From assembly GCF_000346485.2 (NCBI RefSeq), contig NZ_KQ976354.1, positions 1,799,719 through 1,863,718 on the forward strand: a stretch of DNA of 64,000 bases. The letters run 5' to 3'. Of the stretch, positions 1-8,392 are shown piece by piece. The notes under the pieces were generated by a model. That model made no database searches and had not been told where the DNA came from. It was given only the letters and a program-made list of their open reading frames with translations. Source of the DNA: Scytonema hofmannii PCC 7110. Lineage in GTDB: Bacteria; Cyanobacteriota; Cyanobacteriia; Cyanobacteriales; Nostocaceae. Position 1 is the first letter of the stretch. Every line of letters starts with the position of its first letter. A program made the translations under genes and the position numbers.

Positions 1-206
1 GTTAAATCGGCATTGCGATAAGCCGGGTACGGCTTGCGCCAAGGGCGAACGCTTGTCTCTCCTCCTGTTGGCGACATAATGATTAATTCTCCCTTGGCAG
101 TGCGCTCAAATCGCAAGTCTCGATTGTTCTGACAGAGTTGAAAGAACTGCTCGTCAGTCAGATTAATTTGCAACTCTAGGGTGGGTGGTAAACTAAGAAT
201 TGCCAT
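1..206 (-). CDS. Uma2-family (DUF820) putative endonuclease, 5' part only
   Basis: The ATG is at 206 and the frame stays open to the window edge, giving 68 codons. The N-terminus (MAILSLPPTLELQINLTDEQ) and the later segment IIMSPTGGETS match Uma2-family proteins, which have a PD-(D/E)XK fold and are very numerous in cyanobacteria; the catalytic residues lie outside the window. The family usually reads about GGETS-x-RNADL. Here 12 codons (VRPWRKPYPAYR) sit between GGETS and NADL, and they coincide with the 38-nt dispersed repeat at 15-52. The repeat has therefore entered the gene without breaking the frame. Whether the protein is still functional is unknown. Confidence 0.7.
   Translation of the reverse strand, partial: MAILSLPPTLELQINLTDEQFFQLCQNNRDLRFERTAKGELIIMSPTGGETSVRPWRKPYPAYRNADL
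15..52. repeat. 38-nt dispersed repeat inside the Uma2 gene
   Basis: The sequence begins GCGATAAGCCGGGTACGGCT and ends GGGCGAACGC. A copy with one mismatch lies at 12320-12357, a truncated copy at 12292-12318 and a diverged one at 34431-34470. It is GC-rich compared with its surroundings. Confidence 0.8.
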
Positions 207-270
207 GTCTTTTAGGTTTATCAATCTGTTAGTAATTTCTAGCTTAGCAAAGTAATTCTTTGACAAAGAT

Positions 271-651
271 TCAGAGCGACCAACCAAGGGCTGCAGCAAC
301 TTGCCCAGCTAATTCTAAAGGATTAAAAGGTTTAGCGATCGCAGTCTTTATACCCATTTGAGCATAGCGGCGGCGATCGGATGCCTGTATTTTTGCCGTT
401 AGCAATATCACAGGAATGGTTTTTGTTGCAGGGTTTTCTTGTAGTTTCTCAAAAGTTGTTGGACCATCCATATCAGGCATCATCACATCTAGCAAGATAG
501 CATCTGGTTGGAAATCTTCAGCTTTGCTAATGCCTTCTTTACCAGAACCAGCAGTCACGACTTCCCAACCAGCTACCGTCTCCAAACAAATTTTGGTAAC
601 TTCTTGAATGTACTCTTCATTATCAACCACCAAAATTCGCTTTGTTGCCAT
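271..651 (-). CDS. single-domain response regulator (CheY-like receiver)
   Basis: A stand-alone receiver domain of 126 residues with no output domain. The acidic pair follows strand 1 (LVVDNEE), the phosphorylatable aspartate is about residue 55 in LLDVMMPDMDG, and the conserved lysine is in AKPFNP. I chose the ATG at 651 because AGGA lies eight bases upstream; the ATG at 660 directly abuts AAGG and leaves no ribosome spacing. It starts about a dozen bases after the stop of the giant hybrid kinase (664-5130) on the same strand. It is probably co-transcribed and may receive phosphate from that protein's kinase or Hpt module (inference). Confidence 0.9.
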   Translation of the reverse strand: MATKRILVVDNEEYIQEVTKICLETVAGWEVVTAGSGKEGISKAEDFQPDAILLDVMMPDMDGPTTFEKLQENPATKTIPVILLTAKIQASDRRRYAQMGIKTAIAKPFNPLELAGQVAAALGWSL

Positions 652-663
652 TATTTTCATCCT

Positions 664-3600
664 TTATAATTCATAATTCGTCATGCGCTGAAGTAAATCC
701 ATCACCCTTTGCTCAAACTCTAGTGCTGTCACCTGCCCTTTTTTCAGAATTTCCGTATGCCCTAAATTGAGACGTTGTTTTTCAGAATCATCCAGTTCTT
801 TTGCAGAATATACCATTAAAGGAATTTTATAGAGATGTCTGTGCTGTTTCAACCACTCTACAACAGTAAAACCATCACCCTCAGGCAGAACGAGATCGAG
901 AATCAGCAGATCGGGATTAATTTCTTGGCTCAGACGAATTGCTTCTCTCCCAGTTTTTGCCAGGAAGGCGTCAATATTATGCTGCTCTAACAAAGTAATA
1001 AGCACTTCTGCCAAATTGCTGTCATCCTCAACAAGCAAAACGCATACTCGTCTGGAAGTCTTCATCAGTGCTTGCTTGAGAGATTCAAAAAGCGATTTTT
1101 CCTCTAATGGTTTGCTCACCCAATCAACAAAATCCGTGCTTGATTTGCTTTTCTTTGTAGGCGTGCAGACACTGCAAATTACGATGGGAATGTTCTGAGT
1201 CTCGGGTTGTTCCTTTAATGCTGCTATCACCTCCCAACCATTCATCCCAGGCATAAGCAGATCTAGTAAAATGACATCAGGCCGTTCTGTAGACGCAGAT
1301 GTGATCGCCTCTTCTCCAGAGCCTACAGTAATGACACGATAACGGCGATTTTCTAAAAGATTCTGGATTTGGGTGCGAGTTTCCGGCTCATCATCGCATA
1401 CAAGCACCAAAGGAAGATGGGGAGATAAGGACACGGAGACAGGTGAACTTGAAGACAAAGGGAGAGTAAAATAGAAAGAAGCTCCTTCACTTAAGGTGCT
1501 TTCCACCCAAATATGTCCGCCATGCTGTTGTACTATGCTACGGCAAATTGCCAAACCCAAACCAGTTCCTTCATGATTGCGAGAATCTGAAGAATCAACT
1601 TGCTGGAAGCGCTCAAAAATACTGTCAAGTTTATCAGATGGAATACCCCGTCCTGTATCTTTAACCGTAAATAAAACCTGAGGAGATGAGGGGGATAAAA
1701 TTTCTCCATTACCTATTGTCCCATGCCCATTCCTCATTTCCGCACCTACCCAAACTGTAGAACCAGGAGTAGAAAATTTAATGGCATTACTGAGCAAATT
1801 AGTTATGGTTTGAACAATCCGATCTAAATCTGCCCATACATTCAGGTTTATGCTGGAAACGGATAGGGTTACTTCGGCTTTGTCAGCGAGGGGCTGTATA
1901 ACGTTCACTGCTTCTTTTATCAGTTCAGAAACGTTACAAGTTTGTTTTTCCATTTTGACTTTGCCAGATTCAATGCGCTCAATATCTAGAACATCATTGA
2001 TTAACCTTACCAAGCGTTCGGTACTTTCAACGGCAATTTGTAGCAAGCGTTTTCCTTGTTCTGATTCTGGCTTAATCAGATTGCTTGCTAACATTCCTAA
2101 AGAGCCATGAATGGAAGTTAGGGGTGTGCGGAGTTCGTGACTGACTACAGAAACAAACTCATCTTTCATCTTTTCTACTTGCTTGCGATCGCTGACATCC
2201 TGCAAGTAAACTGTGTATATTGTTTCATCTTTGAGCATTAACTTAGAGATAGAAGCCTCAGCAGGAAACTCCGAACCATCTTTGCGACGACCATAAATTT
2301 CTCGCCGTTCGCCCATTCTGCGCGATACTTTCGCCGACCTGCCAAAATCAGAAACATACTGAGAGTGTACATTAGTATACCGCATTGGCAACAGTATATC
2401 TAAGGGCTGCCCCAAGGCTTCCTCAGCAGAATAACCAAAAATTTTCTCAGCGCTCAGGTTAAATAAAGTCATGCATTGATTGCCATCAATACAAATAATG
2501 GCATCATCTGCAATAGACACAATGCCAGCAAATCGAGCTTGAGAGTTTCGCAGTTCTTCCTGCGTCCGGTGACGTTCATTGAGTTCTGATTGGAGTTGTT
2601 CGTTGGCTCGAATCAGTTCAGCCGTGCGTTCTGCTACTCTCAATTCCAATTCATCCTTAGCTTTGCGTAAAACCTCTTCTGTATTTTGTCTTTCAATTGC
2701 TGCAGACAAAACATTAGCTACAGATTGAACAAAATGAATGTCATCTTGAGTAAAAGTTTGTGTTTTGCAAGCATATGCCGCTATAACACCATAAAAACTA
2801 TTGCGTTTGGGTATTGGCACGCTCAAACCACTAATGATTCCATGCTCTTGCAATAGAAAAGAACTGTTAAAACGAGTTTCTGTTCGCAAATCCTCAACAA
2901 TGACTGGTTGTTGAACGAGCAGGGTATAACCAGCGCCAGAATTTTCTGGGCTGATAATTGCCTTTCCTACAAGCTCTTGATTCCAACCAACTCCCGCACG
3001 CAAAACCATTGCATTTTCTTCTGGAAGGAGTTCTAATATTTTACAGTATTCAACTTCCAAATTTTCCACAACTAAAGCAACTGCTTCTTTCATTAAGCTA
3101 GAAAGGTCTGTACCAGAAAGAGCCGATTGACCTAACTTAGCAACTGTTGCTTGTTGTTGAACGCGAGTTTGCAAGCTCTTTTGAAACGCGCCATCCTTGA
3201 TAACTGCAGCTTTGGTAGCTTGAGTTTCGGCAATCCTTTGTCGCAATTTTCTTTTTTCCAAGCGGTTGATAATCCTAGTCACAAGCTCTGGTCCAACAAT
3301 CGGCTTGCTAACGAAATCATCTGCACCTACAGAAAAGACTTGATTCACAATATTGGCATCATTGTGAACTGTTAGGAACAATATTGGTAACTCACTCCAG
3401 TGCGGATCGTTACGTACTACTTTGCAAATTTCAATCCCATTTATTTCTGGAATTTCTACATCTAGTATGAGTAAATCTGGTTTGACCTTTTCTAAAGTTT
3501 TCCAAAAGCGCTGCGGGTCTTCTAAGTAAGTGACTTTAATTCCCCAGGGACTGAGCAAGTTTTGCAACACTGCTCCTATCTTGGGATCGTCATCAACAGC

Positions 3601-5130
3601 TAAAATATGTGCCTCTACATGGGAAGCATCTTGCAAAACTTGTTTGACCGCTTCTAAAATTTGTGCGATCGCCATGGGCTTCTGTAAAAAGAAGTATCCT
3701 CCACTACGAGCCACTTGCAATCGATTAGAAAAATCACTTTTTTCCGTGAAAACTATGGCTGGTACTGGCGGTTTGCGTTGGCTTAATTCTGCTAATAAAC
3801 TAAAGCTATCTTCATGATTTGGAAAGACATCAAGGTCAATCAGCACAACATTGGGATGTTCCCGATCCAGCAAATTTCTTGCTGTCTCCATACTAGTAGC
3901 AATTTTTACTCTCAATTCGTAACGACTAGCTTCTTGTTCGATTTGTTCAGCTAATGTCGCCTGCTGTTTTGTTTGTTGGTCAGCATTGCGAGCGATCGCA
4001 AGCAGCAAAGGATGTTCATCTATTTGAGATTGTGATGATGAAGCCAACGTCTCATGATGATTTTGCTCTATTTCCTGACGCAATTGCTTAACTAAACTGG
4101 AAAATTCAGATGTTTCAGCCACAGTCAAGGCTTTATTTGCTTTCAGAAGATGCTCAATTTTTCTGGCGATTTGGGAACCCAAAGAAAAGCCAAAAGTCCC
4201 CAAGGAACCAGCAAGTGTATGAGCTTCTTTTTGGGCTTCTTTCCGTAGTTTTTGATTCAAAGTTTTCTGAGAGGAAGTAGCTGCAGCATGCTCTAGCACA
4301 GCGACTTGTTCATCAACCCGTCCTTTAAATCGATTCCAGATAGCAGCAACTCCCACAAAAGCACGCTGTTGAGTCGCTTGCTCTTTAGAAAAAGAGGGCA
4401 ATAGAGAATCTTCTCCCTTGCGGTAGTGCTCCTCATCTTCCCCTTGTTTTACTTCCGCCTGCTGTCTGAGACGGTAGCCAATACCATAAACTGTTTCTAT
4501 CAAATCCCCCGGTGCGCCTACACTCTTTAGTTTTTGTCGCAAACCTTTAATATGGGTGCGAACAGCTTCTTCACCTGGCGTATCTTCATAAGACCAGAGA
4601 TGTTCCAAAATCATGCCACAGCTAAATACGCGACGGTTGTTACGCATAAAAAGCTCTAGCAGTCCATACTCCTTAGGAGTTAATGAAAGTTGTTCTTCCC
4701 CATAGGTGACTTCACAGCTTATAGGGTCTAGACGCAAATGACCGCTTGCTAACACGGGCTGTGATGCTACACTACCTCGACGCAAAAGCGCTCGTATCCT
4801 AGCAACTAATTCTTCTTTATCAAAGGGTTTGACAAGGTAATCATCTGCACCTGCATCTAACCCAATAGCTTTCTCATGACTGCTACCGCATCCAGTTAAC
4901 AATAAAATAGGCATTCGCAAACCTTTAGACCGTATTTGACGGCAAAGGTCGATACCATCTATTTTGGGTAAAATAACGTCTAGAAGTATCAAATCATAAT
5001 CAAAAGTCTCAATCAAATCCCAAGCTGCCTGTCCATCAGAAGCAACCTCAACCACATAGTTCTGATGAGTTAGAACGGCAGCTAGAGCCAGGGCAACAAG
5101 CTGGTCATCCTCTACTACTAAAATTTTCAT
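664..5130 (-). CDS. giant hybrid kinase with OmpR-type DNA-binding head, Hpt, GAF, PAS and five receiver-like domains
   Basis: A protein of 1488 residues. Approximate domain order: receiver 1-118 (LLDVILPKIDG); OmpR/PhoB winged helix 127-222, ending in ETVYGIGYRLR; Hpt 255-350 with the phospho-histidine motif HTLAGSLG; a degenerate receiver 375-500; receiver 505-625 (LILDVEIPEING); GAF 660-800; PAS 865-985; HisKA around 1000 (SHELRTPLTS); HATPase to about 1230 (DTGRGI and GTGLGL boxes); receivers 1240-1355 (LLDLLMPGMNG) and 1362-1480 (LILDLVLPEGDG). There is no membrane segment, so a cytosolic sensor is likely, with GAF or PAS as input. DNA binding, phosphorelay and kinase parts thus share one chain. 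Such fusions occur in filamentous cyanobacteria. The ligand and the target genes cannot be told from sequence. Confidence 0.92.
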   Translation of the reverse strand: MKILVVEDDQLVALALAAVLTHQNYVVEVASDGQAAWDLIETFDYDLILLDVILPKIDGIDLCRQIRSKGLRMPILLLTGCGSSHEKAIGLDAGADDYLVKPFDKEELVARIRALLRRGSVASQPVLASGHLRLDPISCEVTYGEEQLSLTPKEYGLLELFMRNNRRVFSCGMILEHLWSYEDTPGEEAVRTHIKGLRQKLKSVGAPGDLIETVYGIGYRLRQQAEVKQGEDEEHYRKGEDSLLPSFSKEQATQQRAFVGVAAIWNRFKGRVDEQVAVLEHAAATSSQKTLNQKLRKEAQKEAHTLAGSLGTFGFSLGSQIARKIEHLLKANKALTVAETSEFSSLVKQLRQEIEQNHHETLASSSQSQIDEHPLLLAIARNADQQTKQQATLAEQIEQEASRYELRVKIATSMETARNLLDREHPNVVLIDLDVFPNHEDSFSLLAELSQRKPPVPAIVFTEKSDFSNRLQVARSGGYFFLQKPMAIAQILEAVKQVLQDASHVEAHILAVDDDPKIGAVLQNLLSPWGIKVTYLEDPQRFWKTLEKVKPDLLILDVEIPEINGIEICKVVRNDPHWSELPILFLTVHNDANIVNQVFSVGADDFVSKPIVGPELVTRIINRLEKRKLRQRIAETQATKAAVIKDGAFQKSLQTRVQQQATVAKLGQSALSGTDLSSLMKEAVALVVENLEVEYCKILELLPEENAMVLRAGVGWNQELVGKAIISPENSGAGYTLLVQQPVIVEDLRTETRFNSSFLLQEHGIISGLSVPIPKRNSFYGVIAAYACKTQTFTQDDIHFVQSVANVLSAAIERQNTEEVLRKAKDELELRVAERTAELIRANEQLQSELNERHRTQEELRNSQARFAGIVSIADDAIICIDGNQCMTLFNLSAEKIFGYSAEEALGQPLDILLPMRYTNVHSQYVSDFGRSAKVSRRMGERREIYGRRKDGSEFPAEASISKLMLKDETIYTVYLQDVSDRKQVEKMKDEFVSVVSHELRTPLTSIHGSLGMLASNLIKPESEQGKRLLQIAVESTERLVRLINDVLDIERIESGKVKMEKQTCNVSELIKEAVNVIQPLADKAEVTLSVSSINLNVWADLDRIVQTITNLLSNAIKFSTPGSTVWVGAEMRNGHGTIGNGEILSPSSPQVLFTVKDTGRGIPSDKLDSIFERFQQVDSSDSRNHEGTGLGLAICRSIVQQHGGHIWVESTLSEGASFYFTLPLSSSSPVSVSLSPHLPLVLVCDDEPETRTQIQNLLENRRYRVITVGSGEEAITSASTERPDVILLDLLMPGMNGWEVIAALKEQPETQNIPIVICSVCTPTKKSKSSTDFVDWVSKPLEEKSLFESLKQALMKTSRRVCVLLVEDDSNLAEVLITLLEQHNIDAFLAKTGREAIRLSQEINPDLLILDLVLPEGDGFTVVEWLKQHRHLYKIPLMVYSAKELDDSEKQRLNLGHTEILKKGQVTALEFEQRVMDLLQRMTNYEL

Positions 5131-5317
5131 TGGTGAATAAAAATTTGATATATAGTATCCGCTTAGTGGTGGCTAGTTTACAAAATTTAAATCAAGTCGG
5201 GAAATATTTTTCCGGCTTTTTATAAAGCGTAACACAATACATCAGTTTGCCTGCGTTGTTCGCAAAGTTTAAAGATAGTTCTTAGGGATTTCCAAGAACT
5301 AAATTATCTCCCCAATT

Positions 5318-5375
5318 GTGGGATAGGCGTCCTCGCTCTTCTTGTAGATTAGACGGGCGAGGACGCCCGTCCCAC
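5318..5375. repeat. imperfect palindromic intergenic repeat
   Basis: Arms 5318-5336 and 5357-5375 pair at 17 of 19 positions around a loop of about 20 nt. The core GGCGAGGACGCCCGTCCCAC belongs to a family also seen at 24296-24354 and, in part, near 52531. These GC-rich hairpins are typical dispersed cyanobacterial repeats. Confidence 0.75.
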
Positions 5376-5431
5376 AAGACAAAGTTGGATATTTGCCTTT
5401 TGGGGAATGTTCGTGGCATAATTCATGAAAA

Positions 5432-5461
5432 TACGGTAAATCGATAAACTTAATGTTATTA
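5432..5461 (+). promoter_or_regulatory. shared upstream motif TACGGTAAAtCGATA...TGTTATT, copy 1
   Basis: It agrees with 7764-7793 at 24 of 30 positions. It lies about 65 bp upstream of the TPR gene. The two copies are in front of genes that converge on each other, so a common regulator or a common promoter element is possible (inference). Confidence 0.4.
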
Positions 5462-5526
5462 AAAAATCAACTCAAACAGTTGATGCGTTGACAGGCGTTC
5501 AACCATAGGAGTGATAAGGATTCACA

Positions 5527-6798
5527 ATGCTAAAAGACGCTCAAGGACTTGAAGTGACAACAGATTCTCAAGAAACGATCGCAGCTATCAACCGTTTCAT
5601 CGAACAAGCCCTGGGTTATGGTAAGGATGCGGAAGCTTTTGTTTTAGAGGGAATTGCAGCAGATCCAACTTGTGCAATGATTCATGCATACGCTGCTGCT
5701 CATTACCTCTCTCAGGAAAACGCTGCAGCAACTCAGCAAGCGATCTCCCACTTACTCTTAGCACAAAAGTATGTAGCAAAATTGACAAATAGAGAACAGT
5801 TATACATACAAGCTATTGCCGCTTGGGGATCGGGAGCCATTGATAAAGCGATCGCATTACATGAAGAAATTACTCAAGAGTTTCCTCGCGATTTGATTTC
5901 CGTTCAACAGGGACAGTATCACTATTTCTATTTAGGAGACAAAGAGAGACTGCTCAAAATTGCTCAAAAAGTTTTGTCAGCAAATCGAGACAATCATTAC
6001 CTGTACGGTATGATGGCGTTTGGTCTGGAGCAGTGCTATCGGCTTGCAGAAGCAGAAACCTTTGGTCGTCTAGCAACTACAATAAATCGTTACGATCCTT
6101 GGGCGCATCACGCCATAGCCCATGTGATGGAAACTCAAGGACGAGTGAATCAGGGTATCGCTTGGATGGAAAGCCACGCAGACACTTGGGAAAACTGCAA
6201 CTCCATGCTTTATACTCATAATTGGTGGCATATAGCGCTTTATTACCTCGAAAGAGGCGACATAGAAAAAGTCTTTTCACTGTACGATACTCGCGTTTGG
6301 GGTCGCGCTCAGAAAAACTCTCCCAAAGATCAAGTCGGGGCGATCGCAACCCTGTTAAGGTTAGAGTTGCGCGGAGTAGACGTTGGAGAACGCTGGCAAG
6401 AGTTAAGTGTTTATCTTTACCCTCGCATTCACGAACACGCATTACCTTTTCAAGACTTGCATTATCTCTACGCACTAGCAAAAGCAGGGCGTAGGGAATG
6501 GTTAACCCAAATGTTGCAAAGTATGGAAAAATACGCTACAACTGTCAATCCATACTTACGTCAAAACTGGTTTGAGATTGCTATTCCGGCTGCTAGAGGT
6601 TTGGTTGCTCATGCCATTGGTCATTGGTCAACTGCGATCGCGCAACTAAAACCCGTTTTACCACAACTCTATAAACTTGGTGGTAGCCATGCTCAACGAG
6701 TGTTGTTTGAGCAAGTTTATAGAAATTCTCTTGTACGAGATGAAAAGTTTTCTGCGAGTACTTTATATTCCTCTAACTCCACAACCGCAAAACGCTGA
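5527..6798 (+). CDS. tetratricopeptide-repeat protein, TTC38-like
   Basis: A protein of 423 residues with TPR-like helices throughout. HAIAHVMETQGRVNQGIAWM, NWWHIALYYLERGD and a late GGSHAQRVLFEQVY block are typical of the TTC38-like family found in many bacteria; its biochemical role is unknown. A purine-rich GATAAGGA precedes the ATG. The last 82 bases overlap the 3' end of the convergent gene at 6717. The final residues after FEQVYRNSL look unlike family members, so the original stop may have been lost and the frame extended into antisense sequence. Confidence 0.85.
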   Translation: MLKDAQGLEVTTDSQETIAAINRFIEQALGYGKDAEAFVLEGIAADPTCAMIHAYAAAHYLSQENAAATQQAISHLLLAQKYVAKLTNREQLYIQAIAAWGSGAIDKAIALHEEITQEFPRDLISVQQGQYHYFYLGDKERLLKIAQKVLSANRDNHYLYGMMAFGLEQCYRLAEAETFGRLATTINRYDPWAHHAIAHVMETQGRVNQGIAWMESHADTWENCNSMLYTHNWWHIALYYLERGDIEKVFSLYDTRVWGRAQKNSPKDQVGAIATLLRLELRGVDVGERWQELSVYLYPRIHEHALPFQDLHYLYALAKAGRREWLTQMLQSMEKYATTVNPYLRQNWFEIAIPAARGLVAHAIGHWSTAIAQLKPVLPQLYKLGGSHAQRVLFEQVYRNSLVRDEKFSASTLYSSNSTTAKR

Positions 6799-7538
6799 AC
6801 TCCCACTTCTTCCATAACAGCTTGCAGTTCTGCATCTGGCTGAAGTAAAGCCAATTGAAGTTGCTCAATCAAAGATGCACCAAGGTGCTGAGCAACTACT
6901 AGAGGTGGTATGGGAGATGGCCCAAGCACCTGTACCACCCGCAATTGATGAGACAATTCTGGAAAGTGTCGAATTTCCTGCTCTAACACAACACTATCAA
7001 TAGCCGCACAATCTACTCGCCGATTCACTACCCATTCAATGGAACGTTGGTGAGAACCAGATTGTATTGCTTGACTGAAAAAGTTTTTGGAATGCTCGCT
7101 TTGAATTAAGCGATCGCACACCAAATTGTAACCGCTATTAGAACCTAAATCGTTGTAGCAAAAACTTTTAAGAGCTAAATCTTCAAACTTTGTCAAACCA
7201 CTAGCAGCATTGACAATAACATCTGAGAAGTAGATTGGTTGGTTTTGATAGCGCGTTGCTTTCATGACAGGAGCAACCAATACCTGCAACTGATTAGGTA
7301 CAACCTGACAATACTGAATGAGAGGCAATCCACAGATAAATGCCAGGTCTAATTGGTTTTTTATCAGCAGGGGGTCTTGTAGTGGATCGCATTCACCTTG
7401 GTGAAGTTGAGTTTCAACACCTAAAATACGACCCACATAAGCCACAACTGCGTTATAAAAATGGAATAAGTTAGGAGCTAAATATGAGATGGCTCGTAAC
7501 TTATTCAATTCTGCTATTTGCGAGTGACAGTCTTCCAC
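6717..7538 (-). CDS. PhnD/SsuA-type periplasmic-binding-domain protein without signal peptide
   Basis: A protein of 273 residues with the fold of phosphate/phosphonate-type substrate-binding proteins: LAFICGLPLIQYC near residue 65-78, then a GSNSGYN ligand-loop-like segment, then VDCAAIDSVVLEQ. It starts with GTG at 7538 and has no signal peptide or lipobox. The small membrane protein at 7514-7717 overlaps its start, suggesting translational coupling; the pair could form an anchored binding module. No permease or ATPase is adjacent. The ligand cannot be assigned. Confidence 0.75.
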   Translation of the reverse strand: MEDCHSQIAELNKLRAISYLAPNLFHFYNAVVAYVGRILGVETQLHQGECDPLQDPLLIKNQLDLAFICGLPLIQYCQVVPNQLQVLVAPVMKATRYQNQPIYFSDVIVNAASGLTKFEDLALKSFCYNDLGSNSGYNLVCDRLIQSEHSKNFFSQAIQSGSHQRSIEWVVNRRVDCAAIDSVVLEQEIRHFPELSHQLRVVQVLGPSPIPPLVVAQHLGASLIEQLQLALLQPDAELQAVMEEVGVQRFAVVELEEYKVLAENFSSRTREFL

Positions 7539-7717
7539 TCATTGTCTCCAATTTCTTGATGTGCTACAAGTTGCAGCAAACTGCGGCAAGACCAATAAAT
7601 TTGCAAGAAAATCACGCTGATCGAGGCAAGCAAGGCAATTATCAAAACCGTCCCGTATGCTTTGGTATGCCACCAAAAACGCATGACAAATGCTGTACTT
7701 AGCTGTATTACTGTCAT
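7514..7717 (-). CDS. small single-pass membrane protein
   Basis: A protein of 67 residues with one clear hydrophobic helix at about residues 22-40 (YGTVLIIALLASISVIFLQI). GAGGAG lies eight bases before the ATG, which is good evidence of translation. It overlaps the start of the PhnD-like gene by 25 bases. It could anchor that protein or be a separated signal/anchor segment of an originally longer gene (inference). Confidence 0.55.
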   Translation of the reverse strand: MTVIQLSTAFVMRFWWHTKAYGTVLIIALLASISVIFLQIYWSCRSLLQLVAHQEIGDNEWKTVTRK

Positions 7718-7763
7718 TTTTACGACTCCTCTACCCTTAAATTGGTTTATTCTATTTTTAAAG

Positions 7764-7793
7764 TACGGTAAACCGATATAAATAGTGTTATTT
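7764..7793 (+). promoter_or_regulatory. shared upstream motif TACGGTAAAcCGATA...TGTTATT, copy 2
   Basis: See copy 1 at 5432-5461. This copy lies about 50 bp upstream of the small membrane gene, which is read on the minus strand, so the motif is in opposite orientation relative to its gene. Confidence 0.4.
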
Positions 7794-7830
7794 GTTTAGT
7801 ATTGCACAGTCTATCAAAAAAAGCAAAGAT

Positions 7831-7900
7831 GGGGCTGGTAACCGTAACTTAATTACTCCCCAAAACTTTTCAAATTTACCCTTTTTGAGTAGGTTTACCC
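7831..7900 (+). repeat. about 70-bp diverged direct repeat, copy A
   Basis: It begins GGGGCTGGTAACCGTAACTT and contains TTTACCCTTTTTGAG. It matches copy B at 9279-9350 over most of its length. The two copies flank the debris region 7.9-9.25 kb and may be remnants of a mobile-element end or of a duplicated junction. Confidence 0.6.
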
Positions 7901-8130
7901 GTTTTTATGATTTATGTACTGGCGCTCTAGCTCTCGTGCGATCGCACAACATACTGAGGAAGAGTATTTCTAGACGAGCAATATCTACAAATGCTGCATT
8001 CTTATTTAGCCAAAATCTTCTATTTTGTAAAGAAGTTTGAACGAGAGAAGCGCTCTTTCGGCTTGCGCCACGGGCGATCGCTCTGGCTGATGAATCGCCA
8101 TAGCGTGATTTACTGCTAGAGCGTTATACA

Positions 8131-8260
8131 CTTCTCACCTTGCTACAAAGCTAGATCTTGGTTGAGCACGTCTTTTTATGTGTTTTTATGTGTTTTTGTG
8201 TTATCCTGAATTAGCCTATTCTTTATATAAAGATATGTTAAATTCTTTTGACTCTTTATG
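8131..8260 (+). pseudogene. internally deleted copy of the toxin-Imm30 cassette
   Basis: Positions 8131-8215 (GCTAGATCTTGG followed by TTTTTATGTG-type runs) match the leader at 15881-15960. At about 8213 the sequence jumps to a match with 16721-16770, the 3' end of the Imm30-like gene (GATATGTTAAATTCTNTTGA, encoding DMLNS-DSL). About 750 bp of toxin and immunity gene are therefore missing. This is a decayed second copy of the cassette at 15.9-16.8 kb. Confidence 0.75.
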
Positions 8261-8392
8261 ATAGTTGATTACCATGGTGAGCCAGGGAGCAGGGAAAGAT
8301 GAAGTTTTGGAGACAGCGACTGAGGTTGTACAACTACGTAGTGGCGGCTGTGCGGGAATTGACGAGATTGGCTGGAGCCACACGTTAGGGAA

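Larger units (their letters stand above)
5131..5526. other. divergent intergenic region (396 bp)
   Basis: It separates the hybrid kinase from the TPR gene and must hold both promoters. It contains the inverted repeat at 5318-5375 and the motif at 5432-5461. I see no coding potential. Confidence 0.7.

Noticed and set aside
7792-8040. 82-codon plus-strand frame before the debris region
   Set aside because: It spans the 70-bp repeat copy A and lacks an ATG with a ribosome site; likely chance.
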